In this document: positions 60,501-64,000 of the stretch, piece after piece
Layout of the letters: each line of letters begins with the position of its first letter
Position numbering within the stretch: position 1 is the stretch's first letter
From: Bactericera cockerelli
Taxonomy: Eukaryota > Arthropoda > Insecta > Hemiptera > Triozidae
Direction of reading: 5' to 3'
Length of the DNA stretch: 64,000 nt
Assembly (NCBI GenBank): GCA_024516035.1
Contig: CM044955.1
Span: 40,890,137 to 40,954,136, forward strand
Notes under the pieces: model-generated
The model's input: only the letters and a program-made list of their open reading frames with translations
Database searches by the model: none
Told to the model about the DNA's origin: nothing
Program-made: the position numbers and the translations under genes

Positions 60501-62285
60501 ATAGATAAATATTGTTCCTTTCAATGTTGGCTTTTCCGAATCCTGGCCTACATTCTTCCATTAAGAAACGATAAAACTTTGACATTTAAGTCCCTCTATA
60601 ATTTTGAAGGTCGCTTTTATGTGAAGTCTCGGAATAAAAAGACGTGACGTCTGCTTGCTATCATACTATCAGTTTCATTTTTGTTCAGTCTCTTTATCTA
60701 ACACGTGAAATGATAGCGGGGGTTTCATCCTTCATTTATTGGAAACTCACAAATCAGCAACACAAAATCTCATTTAATTTTACCCTGGACTGAGCTGGCA
60801 ATAGCCAGGGTCCTCGAGGGTTTGAATTCTAGTTTGAAACTTATCACGGCAATTCTAGGGCGGTGGCGTGTTTGTATTTATCATTCCATTGGAGTCGGCT
60901 GAACTACCAAGTCTAACCTCATTTCTAGGTAAGACGCTTTTCCGCAAACGTGCATTTCAATATGGTTCCGAGCAACAGAGATAAAGAAACTTGAAAAACA
61001 GTTTCTGTCTCAAATCTTTCTTTTAATGAGAAGTAGGAATCAAATGCTTTGCAAATAGTAAGAAAGAAATGAAAAGTTCTGCTTTCATGATATCAACCAA
61101 TAACAGATGCTTCCACGATATCAACTGTGTAGCACGCTATGCTTTCTTTGGAAAATGGGACACCAGACACAAACTCAAACATAAATTCTGTTCATGGTGA
61201 AAAAGGTATACGATAAGCTCCTTGGACCCTTTATCTCAAACACGATTGAGTAATTATCTAATAAATACACTTACAAAATTATAGTGTCTCTTTTTAAAAA
61301 GAGGTCAAACATTTTCCAGATGATTAAATTTAAATTAATTAAAGACGGAATACATTTATTTTGTTCTATTTTTTATTGCTCGTAACAATAAGGTTCATAC
61401 GTTGCTGATTTTTCTATCGTGACCTGAACTATTTGTTGGGAACCCATACACAAACATCCTAGAAGTTAATCCTCTTATTTCCCGATGTTGCTTATCACTA
61501 CTGTAATCAGTCATCTTCATGCTCGTGGAGTGCAACATGGAAAAAAAAAAAGAATATGTAGTGAACCAAGGGGCGAGGTCAAAGCCTGTGGCTTTCTCTT
61601 CTACCAAACCCCTTCCATTGAATGAGTGAGTTAGTACATATTTACACGTTTATACATGAAAGACCAAAAAAAAAAAAAAAAAAAAGACGACAAGAAAGAT
61701 AACAAGAATCTTCCCTTGTACGAGATATGGTGAGCTCTGATTGGTGGAAAGTCTGACTTGAGGGAAGGTCTTCTCTCACCTTTGTTTTTCTCATATTTTA
61801 TATTTTAAAATGTAATTTTTTAGGTAATTATTACATAAGCCTCTTTTTTAATATCAATTAATTGATTTTTCCTTTTTATTGTACATAATTTTATTCAATA
61901 AAATTAATGCTACAGCTCAGAAATATTGTACATCTTTTATCACTGATTATCAATACTATTCATAACATGTCACTAGCACTCAAGTGCAGGGCGTTACTTT
62001 GTTATTTTTCTCTTGCCCAAACAACATTGCTTACCTCCACAACCACAAGTTGCTCAAAAGACGTAAATTATATCTGAGCGCAACATTTTACCAATTAAAA
62101 AATAAATAAAATATTTTGGCCTTAAGACGTGGCATGCAGCAGTGGCCTACCTGTCGCAGCTTGGAGATGGCATCGGAGGAGATGAAGTCATCCCTGGACA
62201 CGTGACTCACGAAGCACATGACCTGGTACTGACTCTGACCCCGCTCCTCCTCCCCTAGGACGAGAGCTTTCAGTATCTGGACCTC
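13123..62285 (-). CDS. oaf: Out-at-first (OAF) orthologue, 5' part missing from window
   Basis: Four coding exons on the minus strand, in order: 62285-62151, 28018-27829, 14877-14694, 13204-13123. Phases fit throughout and all junctions are GT-AG, giving 196 residues. The order of conserved blocks matches the OAF family: VQILKALVLGEEERGQSQ, KLRQ|KNPGTIRQAEEDRG, ISPHVAAMC, then the cysteine-rich end CDCRLELCIDWYPCGLKYC, YRCGIKTC and the terminal LCLWDE. OAF proteins are predicted to be secreted. The Drosophila gene is named out at first and is needed for larval survival; the biochemical role is unclear. The first exon(s), with signal peptide and start, must lie beyond position 64000. Introns are 34.1 kb, 13.0 kb and 1.5 kb. 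Confidence 0.93.
14694..14877 (-). CDS. oaf: OAF exon with the cysteine-rich core
   Basis: Acceptor TATGCTGCAG, donor TATAG|GTGAGT. Encodes a Gly completed across the intron, then KARPPCRES, TPCDCRLELCIDWYPC and GLKYCKGKG. The seven cysteines and the WYPC..LKYC motif identify the family. Confidence 0.93.
14941..15145 (+). repeat. 5S-derived SINE copy in OAF intron
   Basis: GATGTTAAGCAACGTCCAG and GACTTGGTGACCG correspond to 5S internal promoter elements. They are followed by the SINE body (CTATTTCCGGCCCCACTCAG, GGTGAGGTTAAT). The 3' tail is lost. It starts about 65 bp upstream (in gene direction) of the OAF exon at 14694-14877. Confidence 0.7.
18103..18419 (+). mobile_element. Full-length tRNA-derived SINE with 15-bp target duplication
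   Basis: Flanked by perfect copies of ATATCTTCTTTTCTT (18088-18102 and 18420-18434). The head has an A-box-like GTGGCAGAGTGAGTTAGCG and a B box GGTTCGATTCC, followed by CCAGCGGGGCAGG. The body carries CCACTCATAC, GAGGAAAAATGAGTAG, GACCAGTGGCGGCATTAC and CTGCGCTACC..CAAAAATCGTG. The other copies share this order. Confidence 0.85.
18715..18785 (-). repeat. tRNA-like sequence (Gly-GCC-like), SINE head or pseudogene
   Basis: Minus strand shows GCACGAATAGCTCAGTGG (A box), an anticodon-like loop TTGCCAT on a CGC/GCG stem, and GGTTCGATCC (B box). The acceptor stem does not close well (GCACGAA against the 3' side), so a working tRNA is unlikely. Confidence 0.5.
19666..19940 (-). mobile_element. Complete 5S rRNA-derived SINE with 13-bp target duplication
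   Basis: Flanked by GATCCTAGAGTTT on both sides (19653-19665 and 19941-19953), with an A tail that appears as a T run on the + strand. On the minus strand the first ~100 nt follow 5S rRNA: GTTGAATACACCGGTTC, ACCGAAGTTAAGCGACATC, ACTTGGATGGGTGACC. These include the TFIIIA-type internal promoter elements. The rest is SINE body (GGCCCCACTCAGG, AAACCCCCGTCGTGATATG) ending GACGTTAAACCCC. It is the reference copy for the fragments listed elsewhere. Confidence 0.88.
20025..20140 (+). repeat. tRNA-derived repeat, degraded
   Basis: TAGTCAAGGTGCTAATCTC and GGCTCAGATCCC resemble tRNA A and B boxes at about the right spacing. GACCACATAATAA follows, a tail also seen near 14557 and close to 36360. Confidence 0.35.
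22297..22590. repeat. 147-bp tandem duplication
   Basis: Two adjacent copies, both beginning GTCCAACATAACCTGGCGAG, offset by 147 bp and almost identical. No coding signal. Confidence 0.9.
23569..23830 (+). mobile_element. Mariner-like terminal fragment
   Basis: Begins CTGGGTCCGCCAAAAAAAGG after TA. This resembles the CAGGGTGGACCAAAAAAACG terminus of the element at 52840, and GGGGCGGCCCC inside recalls GGCGGCCGCCCC there. No matching opposite end was found nearby. Confidence 0.4.
24805..24900 (+). repeat. 5S-derived SINE 3' half
   Basis: GTGAGGTTAATG, GTGAGTTTCCATAGAATGGA, GGGTAAAACCCCCCGT and GGGACGTTATAAAA follow the 3' half of the reference SINE in order. Confidence 0.65.
25010..25075 (-). 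repeat. 5S-derived SINE body fragment
   Basis: CATTGACCTCAGTCGGCC with a following GGGTCGTGAATAAT matches the middle of the SINE on the minus strand. No ends remain. Confidence 0.5.
26506..26545 (-). repeat. Palindromic repeat end shared with 37349-37392
   Basis: The minus strand reads AAACACCTCGGCCGAGGTGT followed by GAAGAACGCC, identical over about 33 bp to the + strand at 37357. The core is a perfect hairpin of two 8-bp halves. It probably marks the terminus of a mobile family, whose other end I do not see. Confidence 0.6.
26840..27590. repeat. Pyrimidine-rich (+ strand) low-complexity stretch
   Basis: Strong C/T bias with CTCTCT and CTTCTC runs over about 750 bp, with no clear period. 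Several short open frames here owe their length to the biased composition. Confidence 0.6.
27829..28018 (-). CDS. oaf: OAF exon with the AEEDRG and SPHV blocks
   Basis: Acceptor CTGTGTCCACAG, donor TGCTGG|GTGAGT, ending in phase 1. Encodes KNPGTIRQAEEDRGRFNVS, then KISPHVAAMCSEA and an ADVHTWATLLG stretch. This matches the middle of OAF proteins, where a single conserved cysteine follows ISPH. Confidence 0.94.
30236..31115. repeat. Purine-rich minisatellite region with (GGA)n
   Basis: About 880 bp of almost pure A/G on the + strand. It includes a (GGA)n tract near 30650-30710 and ~75-110-bp imperfect repeats around GGAATATCGGTAGTAGGGAG (30845-31065). Long minus-strand frames here encode only Ser/Leu/Pro low complexity. 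Confidence 0.85.
31840..32200 (+). pseudogene. Non-LTR retrotransposon (LINE) 3' ORF remnant
   Basis: Frame-shifted pieces read VFKTVFRPTLTYTAETWTL (near 31880-31945), MKRLRRVEGKTRRKRIR (near 31976) and QLHWFGHVIRM (near 32087). They appear in the order typical of the end of a LINE reverse transcriptase (Y.se.W, lRr.., LrW.GHv.R). No intact frame joins them, so this is a dead copy. The exact clade (RTE, CR1 or Jockey) is not resolvable by eye. Confidence 0.75.
33951..34140 (-). repeat. 5S-derived SINE copy
   Basis: The SINE body (TTAACCTCACTCAGTGGGTTGG) is followed by GTGGCCACCCACCAAGTC and TGGACGTTGCTTAACTTCA, reverse complements of 5S C and A boxes. It runs to TCATCGACG near the SINE 5' end. 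The poly(A) end is missing. Confidence 0.7.
35605..35700 (+). repeat. tRNA-derived SINE head
   Basis: TGTGGTTAAGTGAGTTAGCG, GCACGCATGC and ACCCAGCAGGGCAGGAATT follow the head of the family at 18103. The body is absent and the B box is degraded. Confidence 0.6.
36252..36333 (+). tRNA. tRNA-like sequence, probably pseudogene or SINE head
   Basis: 82 nt with a perfect 7-bp acceptor stem (GTCCCGG with CCGGGAC) plus a discriminator A. It has an A box TAGCTCAGTGG and a B box GGTTCGAAACC. A CTCTG/CAGAG stem sits where the anticodon arm should be, but its loop has six bases instead of seven. The D stem has a mismatch and the first T-stem pair is G-G. The length would suit a long variable arm. No CCA is encoded, as expected in eukaryotes. 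I favour a pseudogene or young SINE head over a working tRNA. Confidence 0.4.
36425..36565 (-). repeat. 5S-derived SINE copy, 5' part reduced
   Basis: ATTAACCTCATCCCC, GGGTTGGGCTGGAAATAG, GTGACCCACCAAG and GGATGTTGCTTAAC match SINE body and 5S boxes on the minus strand. The stretch from GAATACACC to ACCGAAG is deleted. Confidence 0.65.
37124..37254 (+). mobile_element. Mini-Helitron, 131 bp
   Basis: Starts TCTGTATATTTATATAAAGA after host A. It ends GCGCTAG before host T, with an imperfect CTTGC..GCAAAG hairpin upstream. Structure matches the Helitrons at 2032 and 10527 but it is too short to code. Confidence 0.55.
37349..37392 (+). repeat. Palindromic repeat end shared with 26506-26545
   Basis: AAACACCTCGGCCGAGGTGT followed by GAAGAACGCC, opposite in orientation to the copy at 26506. 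Flanks differ after about 35 bp. Confidence 0.6.
38100..38422 (+). repeat. Diverged tRNA-derived SINE
   Basis: B-box-like GGTTTCGAATCCTGGCGGGG, then GAGGAAAATTTTAGTAG, TGTGGCGGCATTACGAG and GCTACTCACTAAAAGTTGTG. These are in the same order as the 18103 copy and are all mutated, so this copy is older. Confidence 0.65.
38428..38560 (+). repeat. tRNA-derived SINE head, truncated
   Basis: GGGCAAGTGGGTAGCATACT, GCTTGCACGCACG and GGTTCGATCC (B box). The body CACTCATACCTCGTGAGG follows and then stops. It lies directly after the copy ending at 38422. Confidence 0.6.
38711..38860. repeat. 45-bp tandem repeat, three to four copies
   Basis: Units beginning GAGGCATGGCCTTCTATG at 38711, 38756 and 38801, with a decayed fourth near 38846. 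The offset is 45 bp each time. Confidence 0.85.
39423..39968. mobile_element. Foldback element 1: 248-bp inverted arms, 50-nt loop
   Basis: Left arm 39423-39670 and right arm 39721-39968 are reverse complements over 248 positions with two mismatches by eye and no gaps. Termini are TATCCCCCC and GGGGGGATA. Next to each end is a mini-hairpin CCAC-TTC-GTGG, and inside each arm are GAAGAACGCC and TGATATCAAAT. There is no ORF and no obvious target duplication. It shares its outer ~115 bp with the element at 49387. Confidence 0.85.
42378..42765 (-). mobile_element. 5S-derived SINE interrupted by a tRNA-derived insertion
   Basis: 42378-42475 is SINE 3' body (GGGTTTTACCCTCCATTC, CATTGACCTCACC). 42655-42765 is the 5S head (GACAGTCACCAATC, GGACGTTGCTCAACATGAG, GTATTCAAGG). 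Between them, about 42500-42590 reads as a tRNA-like sequence on the minus strand (TCGAACTCGAGATCTCTGG). Confidence 0.6.
43683..43703 (+). repeat. G21 homopolymer
   Basis: An uninterrupted run of 21 G in AT-rich DNA, flanked by GA-rich low-complexity sequence. The true length may be uncertain because such runs sequence poorly. Confidence 0.8.
44224..45372 (+). CDS. Unrecognised protein with one membrane segment, nested antisense in OAF intron
   Basis: Intact 382-codon frame, far longer than chance in this AT-rich DNA. I do not recognise the protein. Residues ~31-57 (YWAGQAFMVFLFLNYFLIAY and on) form one hydrophobic segment. It is followed by a strongly basic tail (IRRTIRKLTANRR) and a Ser/Arg/Lys-rich region. 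A CTKCGKC cluster lies near residue 345. A short N-terminal part with two cysteines precedes the membrane segment. A good splice acceptor (TCTTGTTTCTTAG) ends at 44214. The frame stays open from 44215 to the ATG, and the TAG in that acceptor is the first upstream stop. The ORF may therefore be a last exon of a longer membrane protein whose upstream exons I could not find, or a single-exon gene starting at 44224. No AATAAA directly follows the stop. Confidence 0.7.
   Translation: MHSSLVCSFLHERFCATPPPVVDNVSLAKYWAGQAFMVFLFLNYFLIAYQAIAFVIRRTIRKLTANRRLTFSAVRSLLTPTSLERFVGNMRDVKLAKLMRGTMGKFVGDLKEKEIGSRRQSAMLGNYFNRGTIASVARNTKTFAANWMNKTCNVKDADVLIRSEAKRSPLTKSEQAFKILLRQQNTRDTFSPTLKESTRSGLIRKLVRSKELGMSEESLRKCRILRRNVKNLNGRCSDMRRQRTRFSLKSNHGSSTDNVSESRTLKCTSRREYREDGGDQNSQMSVLLNVPSSQLTIRNEFFHEETSKSDSESSSGTPKVHIEFNVKKRLDGESKILEMGDKSCTKCGKCRSGLTGQLVQREVCSRVYYPRSAQKSGRGYRR
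47140..47355 (-). repeat. 5S-derived SINE, nearly full length
   Basis: Runs from GGGTTTAACTTCGCTTTCA (3' end) through TACCCTCCGTTAGCAGGAAA and CATTAACCTCACCCAGC. It continues to GACTTTGCTTAACATTGGTG and GATGTATTCAACGCGC (5S head). The C-box region is deleted. Confidence 0.75.
47915..48150 (+). repeat. tRNA-derived SINE body fragment
   Basis: GCTCTGTACTTGGGTGTTCG, CACTCATACCTCGTGACG and AAAAATGAGGGG match the SINE body. The tRNA head is missing. Confidence 0.5.
48657..48930 (+). mobile_element. tRNA-derived SINE, near full length
   Basis: Head GTGGCAGAGCGAGTTAGC with B box GGTTCGATTCCCAGCGGGG. Body has CCACTCATACCTCGTGAGG, GCAGCGACCAGTGGCAG and CTGCGCTACCCACTAAAATT, ending GTGACATAATAACACAAAG. 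It is the closest relative of the copies at 18103 and 54147. Confidence 0.8.
49387..49917. mobile_element. Foldback element 2: 254-bp perfect inverted arms, 23-nt loop
   Basis: Left arm 49387-49640 and right arm 49664-49917 are reverse complements with no mismatch that I could find. Termini are TATCCCCC and GGGGGATA, with a subterminal mini-hairpin ACAC-TTC-GTGT. Inside each arm are AAAAGACGCC and CTGATATCAAATGAAG. The rest of the arm is unlike foldback element 1. Confidence 0.87.
50752..51080 (+). repeat. tRNA-derived SINE, diverged
   Basis: GAGTTGTCAGCGCACTCGG, GGGTTCAAACCCCAGCAGGG (B box) and later GGCGGCATTACGGCAGG and GAGCTAACCAACCACTAAAAG. The order fits the family, but the body is diverged and has a short internal duplication of AAATGAATGTAT. 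Confidence 0.6.
52573..52797 (+). other. Short open frame, unassigned
   Basis: About 74 codons without low-complexity bias, ending 42 bp before the mariner-like element. It lacks an ATG at its 5' end and has no motif that I know. It may be a decayed transposon-protein end. It is reported because composition and codon variety look more protein-like than neighbouring frames. Confidence 0.2.
53490..53560 (+). repeat. tRNA-like sequence inside the mariner-like element
   Basis: TTAGCTAAATGTGGTAGTGC, TCGCATGACCG and AGGTTCAATTCTCGGCGG show A-box and B-box order. The stems are not all intact. Probably a SINE head. Confidence 0.4.
54147..54424 (-). mobile_element. tRNA-derived SINE inserted in the mariner-like element
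   Basis: Minus-strand copy of the 18103 family, with head GTTAGCGCGCTAGCC, B box GGTTCGATCC, CCACTCATACCTCGTGAGG and CTGCCCACTAAAAATT. A possible 10-bp target duplication AAAATAAAAA flanks it. It inserted after the mariner copy. Confidence 0.75.
54580..54610. repeat. (TC)n microsatellite
   Basis: About 15 TC units plus flanking imperfect CT repeats, inside the mariner-like element. Confidence 0.9.
54634..54905 (-). pseudogene. Internally deleted mariner-type transposase
   Basis: One minus-strand reading runs YSDAEMADMHLAYGAANRN, then IWDHVKNIVYEIPVETQE, an in-frame stop, and FRNIRGNMMKRFNLCIQEGG ending RHFQ and a stop. The first part matches the N-terminal helix-turn-helix (DUF4817) of an insect mariner-like transposase family. 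The last part matches its extreme C-terminus. The catalytic DDE core that should separate them is gone. Confidence 0.7.
56928..57010 (+). repeat. tRNA-like sequence, degraded
   Basis: TAGCTCGGTCTATAAGGCACC resembles an A box and D arm, ACTCGAGGTCC an anticodon arm, and GTCCGGGTTCATATAG a damaged B box. No closed acceptor stem. Confidence 0.35.
57522..57850. repeat. (GA)n microsatellite and purine-rich flank
   Basis: A pure GA run from 57522 to about 57564, then imperfect GA/GAAA repeats to about 57850. Open frames on both strands here are products of the repeat. Confidence 0.9.
58229..58600. repeat. 30-bp minisatellite, about 12 copies
   Basis: Unit near GGGGTATTACATAGGAGAAG plus TACTATTTGA, repeated head to tail with few substitutions and decaying at the right edge. 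As 30 is a multiple of three, it keeps frames open on both strands without being a gene. Confidence 0.92.
60375..60490 (+). repeat. 5S-derived SINE 3' half with A-rich tail
   Basis: GGCCCCACTTTAGC, GTGAGTTTCCAGCGAATAGA, AAACCCCCGTCATGG and GGGACGTTAAAACAGC, then AAATAAATAAATA. Shows that the family's 3' end is GACGTTAAA plus an A-rich tail. Confidence 0.7.
60715..60890 (-). repeat. 5S-derived SINE, degraded
   Basis: GGGGGTTTCATCCTTC, TTGGAAACTCACAAATC and GAGCTGGCAATAGCCAGGGTC follow the SINE body on the minus strand. The 5S head is barely recognisable. Confidence 0.55.
62151..62285 (-). CDS. oaf: OAF exon, first one inside the window
   Basis: 135 bp, phase 0 on both sides. Acceptor TTTCTGGTTCCAG, donor CGACAG|GTAGGC. 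Encodes EVQILKALVLGEEERGQSQ, VMCFVSHVSRDDFI and DAISKLRQ, which match the family block just before KNPGT. The exon's 5' boundary has been duplicated upstream (see 62280-62625). Confidence 0.93.
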
Positions 62286-62625
62286 CTGGAACCAGAAACA
62301 CAACAATAATTACCACGTCATTATCTAACTGTTTCGATGCTTTTATTTCTTTCAAACAGGAGTGACCTCCTGAAACCAGAAATACAACAATAATTCAGTA
62401 TCAGTATAAACAGAAAAGTGAGAAGTTGTACTACGTCATTTTCTTATTGTTTCGTGTCATCCCTGTTTACTACCCAATTACTACGTCATTATCTTATTGT
62501 TTCCATACTTTTAGTTCTTTCAAACAGGGACCTCCTGAAACCAGAAATACAATACAACAATAATTACCACGTCATTATCTTACTGTTTCCATACTTTTAT
62601 TTCTTTCAAACAGGAGTGTAAAAGT
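62280..62625. repeat. Triplicated OAF splice-acceptor segment
   Basis: GACCTCCTG(G/A)AACCAGAAA recurs at 62280, 62364 and 62529. Each copy is followed by CAACAATAATT and, in two copies, by CACGTCATTATCTTACTGT-type sequence and TTTCTTTCAAACAGG. On the minus strand each copy holds a TTTCTGGTTTCAG acceptor plus GAGGTC. Only the 62285 copy continues into OAF coding sequence. Confidence 0.85.
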
Positions 62626-64000
62626 GCAATTCCCCTCGTAAGCGTCTTACGGTTGCGTCTAAAGACCACATTATGAAACAGGATTTAAGTTAAGCTAAGC
62701 CTGACACGCTTTCGAATCGGAGTTTTCGACCAATCACAGCGCACTATAGCAGGAGTTAAGGTATAGTGTCCACTTAGAGTTAATCTAATCCTGTTTAATA
62801 ATTAGGTCCAAAGTCGCGCGGCCAGCTGCTGAACACTTCTTCAATGCATTTTGAAAATTGCGTTTTATCCCGATGGGTTGCAAGACGCAAGCTTTGCTTC
62901 CTAGGTGCTCATTCACTCATTCACAGCGTCAGACGCAGCAGCATACGCCGTGAACGCCGTCATGAGACGCGTTGGGGAATAGCACCTTAAAAGTAGTGGG
63001 ATTCCGCAAGTGCGTTATAAAGATCAGTATATATAGTTGATTCATTTTCACATCAAAGAGTGTTGTAACAGGTGATAAAATAATAAAAGATATACTCAAA
63101 TACTACAAACTAAAAGTATGATTTCTACATTATTACTATAATAAAATATCTGAACATTAGGGCAAAAAATAAACAAGTATAGGCACTACAATGAGGTGTT
63201 TTTCTCATATAATATGACGCATTTAGAGGAATGAGAGAGGAAAAGAGAAGAAAAACTTTTCTTCGTAAATAATGCAGCCCGGAATCCAGACTCCATCTCT
63301 GAACATGACGGCGCCAGAATTCTTTTCAACTAGACAGCATTCGAAAAGTTTTCCTCGTGTCGAGATTTATCTTTGGAATAATGTGGGGTATTATTTGTCT
63401 GAGGGTGTTTCATAAATCTACCCTACACTATCTAAATCTAGCTTTTTAAGGCCGATTTTTCTGCAGGACTTGCTGAAGAATTGAATCGATCTTAATTGAA
63501 TCTATTCCAAATATCTACGGAAGAATTGAATCTATCTTAATTGAATCTATTCCATATATCTACGGAAGAATTGAATCTATCTTAATTGAATCTATTCTAA
63601 ATATCTATGGAAGAATTGAATCTATCTTAATTGAATCTATTCGAAATATCTACGGAAGAATTGAATCTATCTTAATTGAATATATACCAAATATCTACGG
63701 AAGAATTGAATCTATTCCAAATATCTACGTATGTATGTACAATTGTACATGGTAAAATCATGAAACTCACTTGAGTTATGCATATATGTCAAGGAAAAAC
63801 ACTTTAACTTAATTTTGGATAAAGACGTTGTCCATGACGGTGACCGTAACTCAAAATAGCCATGGACTTTCTGTAGGTACCTTAATTTGAGACCATACAT
63901 AACTTCGATTTTAGTACTTTCTCTTACGAAGCCATAATAATATACATAAAAAACAAAGGTTTTTGCATGGCAGGAACAAGACATGTATAGTATAGTCTGT
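62626..64000. other. OAF intron to the right edge of the window
   Basis: No sign of the missing OAF first exon on the minus strand and no other gene. Contains the 45-bp tandem repeat at 63471-63730 and otherwise AT-rich sequence. Confidence 0.6.
63471..63730. repeat. 45-bp tandem repeat, about six copies
   Basis: Unit containing CTACGGAAGAATTGAATC and ATCTTAATTGAATCTATTCC, offset 45 bp (for example CTACGG at 63515 and 63560). The last unit has a 15-bp internal deletion. Confidence 0.9.

Larger units (their letters stand above)
28019..62150. other. 34-kb OAF intron with a nested ORF and many repeats
   Basis: Holds the opposite-strand 382-codon ORF (44224-45372). It also holds two foldback elements, a mariner-like element, a LINE remnant, a mini-Helitron, SINEs and tandem repeats, each listed separately. 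Stretches between them (for example 28030-30200, 32400-33950, 40400-42300, 45400-47100, 51100-52550, 55600-56900, 58700-60300, 60900-62100) show no gene, RNA or repeat that I could support. Confidence 0.6.

Overview
This window is a piece of an insect nuclear genome. It has spliced genes with GT-AG introns, an insect-type secreted carboxylesterase, an Out-at-first (OAF) gene, AT-rich non-coding DNA and dense transposon debris. I cannot fix the order of insect from sequence alone.

Layout. A complete nine-exon carboxylesterase gene lies on the + strand (1312-9183; 550 codons before the stop). After a ~4 kb convergent intergenic stretch, the minus strand carries the last four coding exons of an OAF orthologue: 13123-13204 (stop), 14694-14877, 27829-28018 and 62151-62285. 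Its first exon(s) lie past the right edge. OAF introns fill most of the window: 1.5 kb, 13 kb and 34 kb. Nested in the 34-kb intron, on the opposite strand, is a 382-codon open reading frame (44224-45372) that I do not recognise. It is either a gene or the last exon of one, with one membrane segment and a basic tail.

The remaining DNA is mobile. I find a 2.1-kb Helitron plus two short non-autonomous Helitrons, and a TTAA-flanked piggyBac-like MITE. I also find a 2.75-kb mariner-like element with ~455-bp terminal inverted repeats and an internally deleted transposase, and a LINE reverse-transcriptase remnant. There are many tRNA-derived SINE copies and about a dozen copies of a 5S rRNA-derived SINE, one complete with a 13-bp target duplication. 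Two long foldback (hairpin) elements and several minisatellites complete the list.

The most unusual signal is the foldback pair at 39423-39968 and 49387-49917. Each has ~250-bp arms that match almost perfectly within the copy. The two copies resemble each other only in roughly the first 115 bp. That shared part includes a mini-hairpin near each end whose stem changes in a compensated way (CCAC/GTGG in one, ACAC/GTGT in the other). Other points worth attention are the Helitron ending 31 nt before an esterase exon, a tandemly triplicated OAF splice acceptor, and the nested antisense ORF. All comparisons were made by eye; no database search was run.
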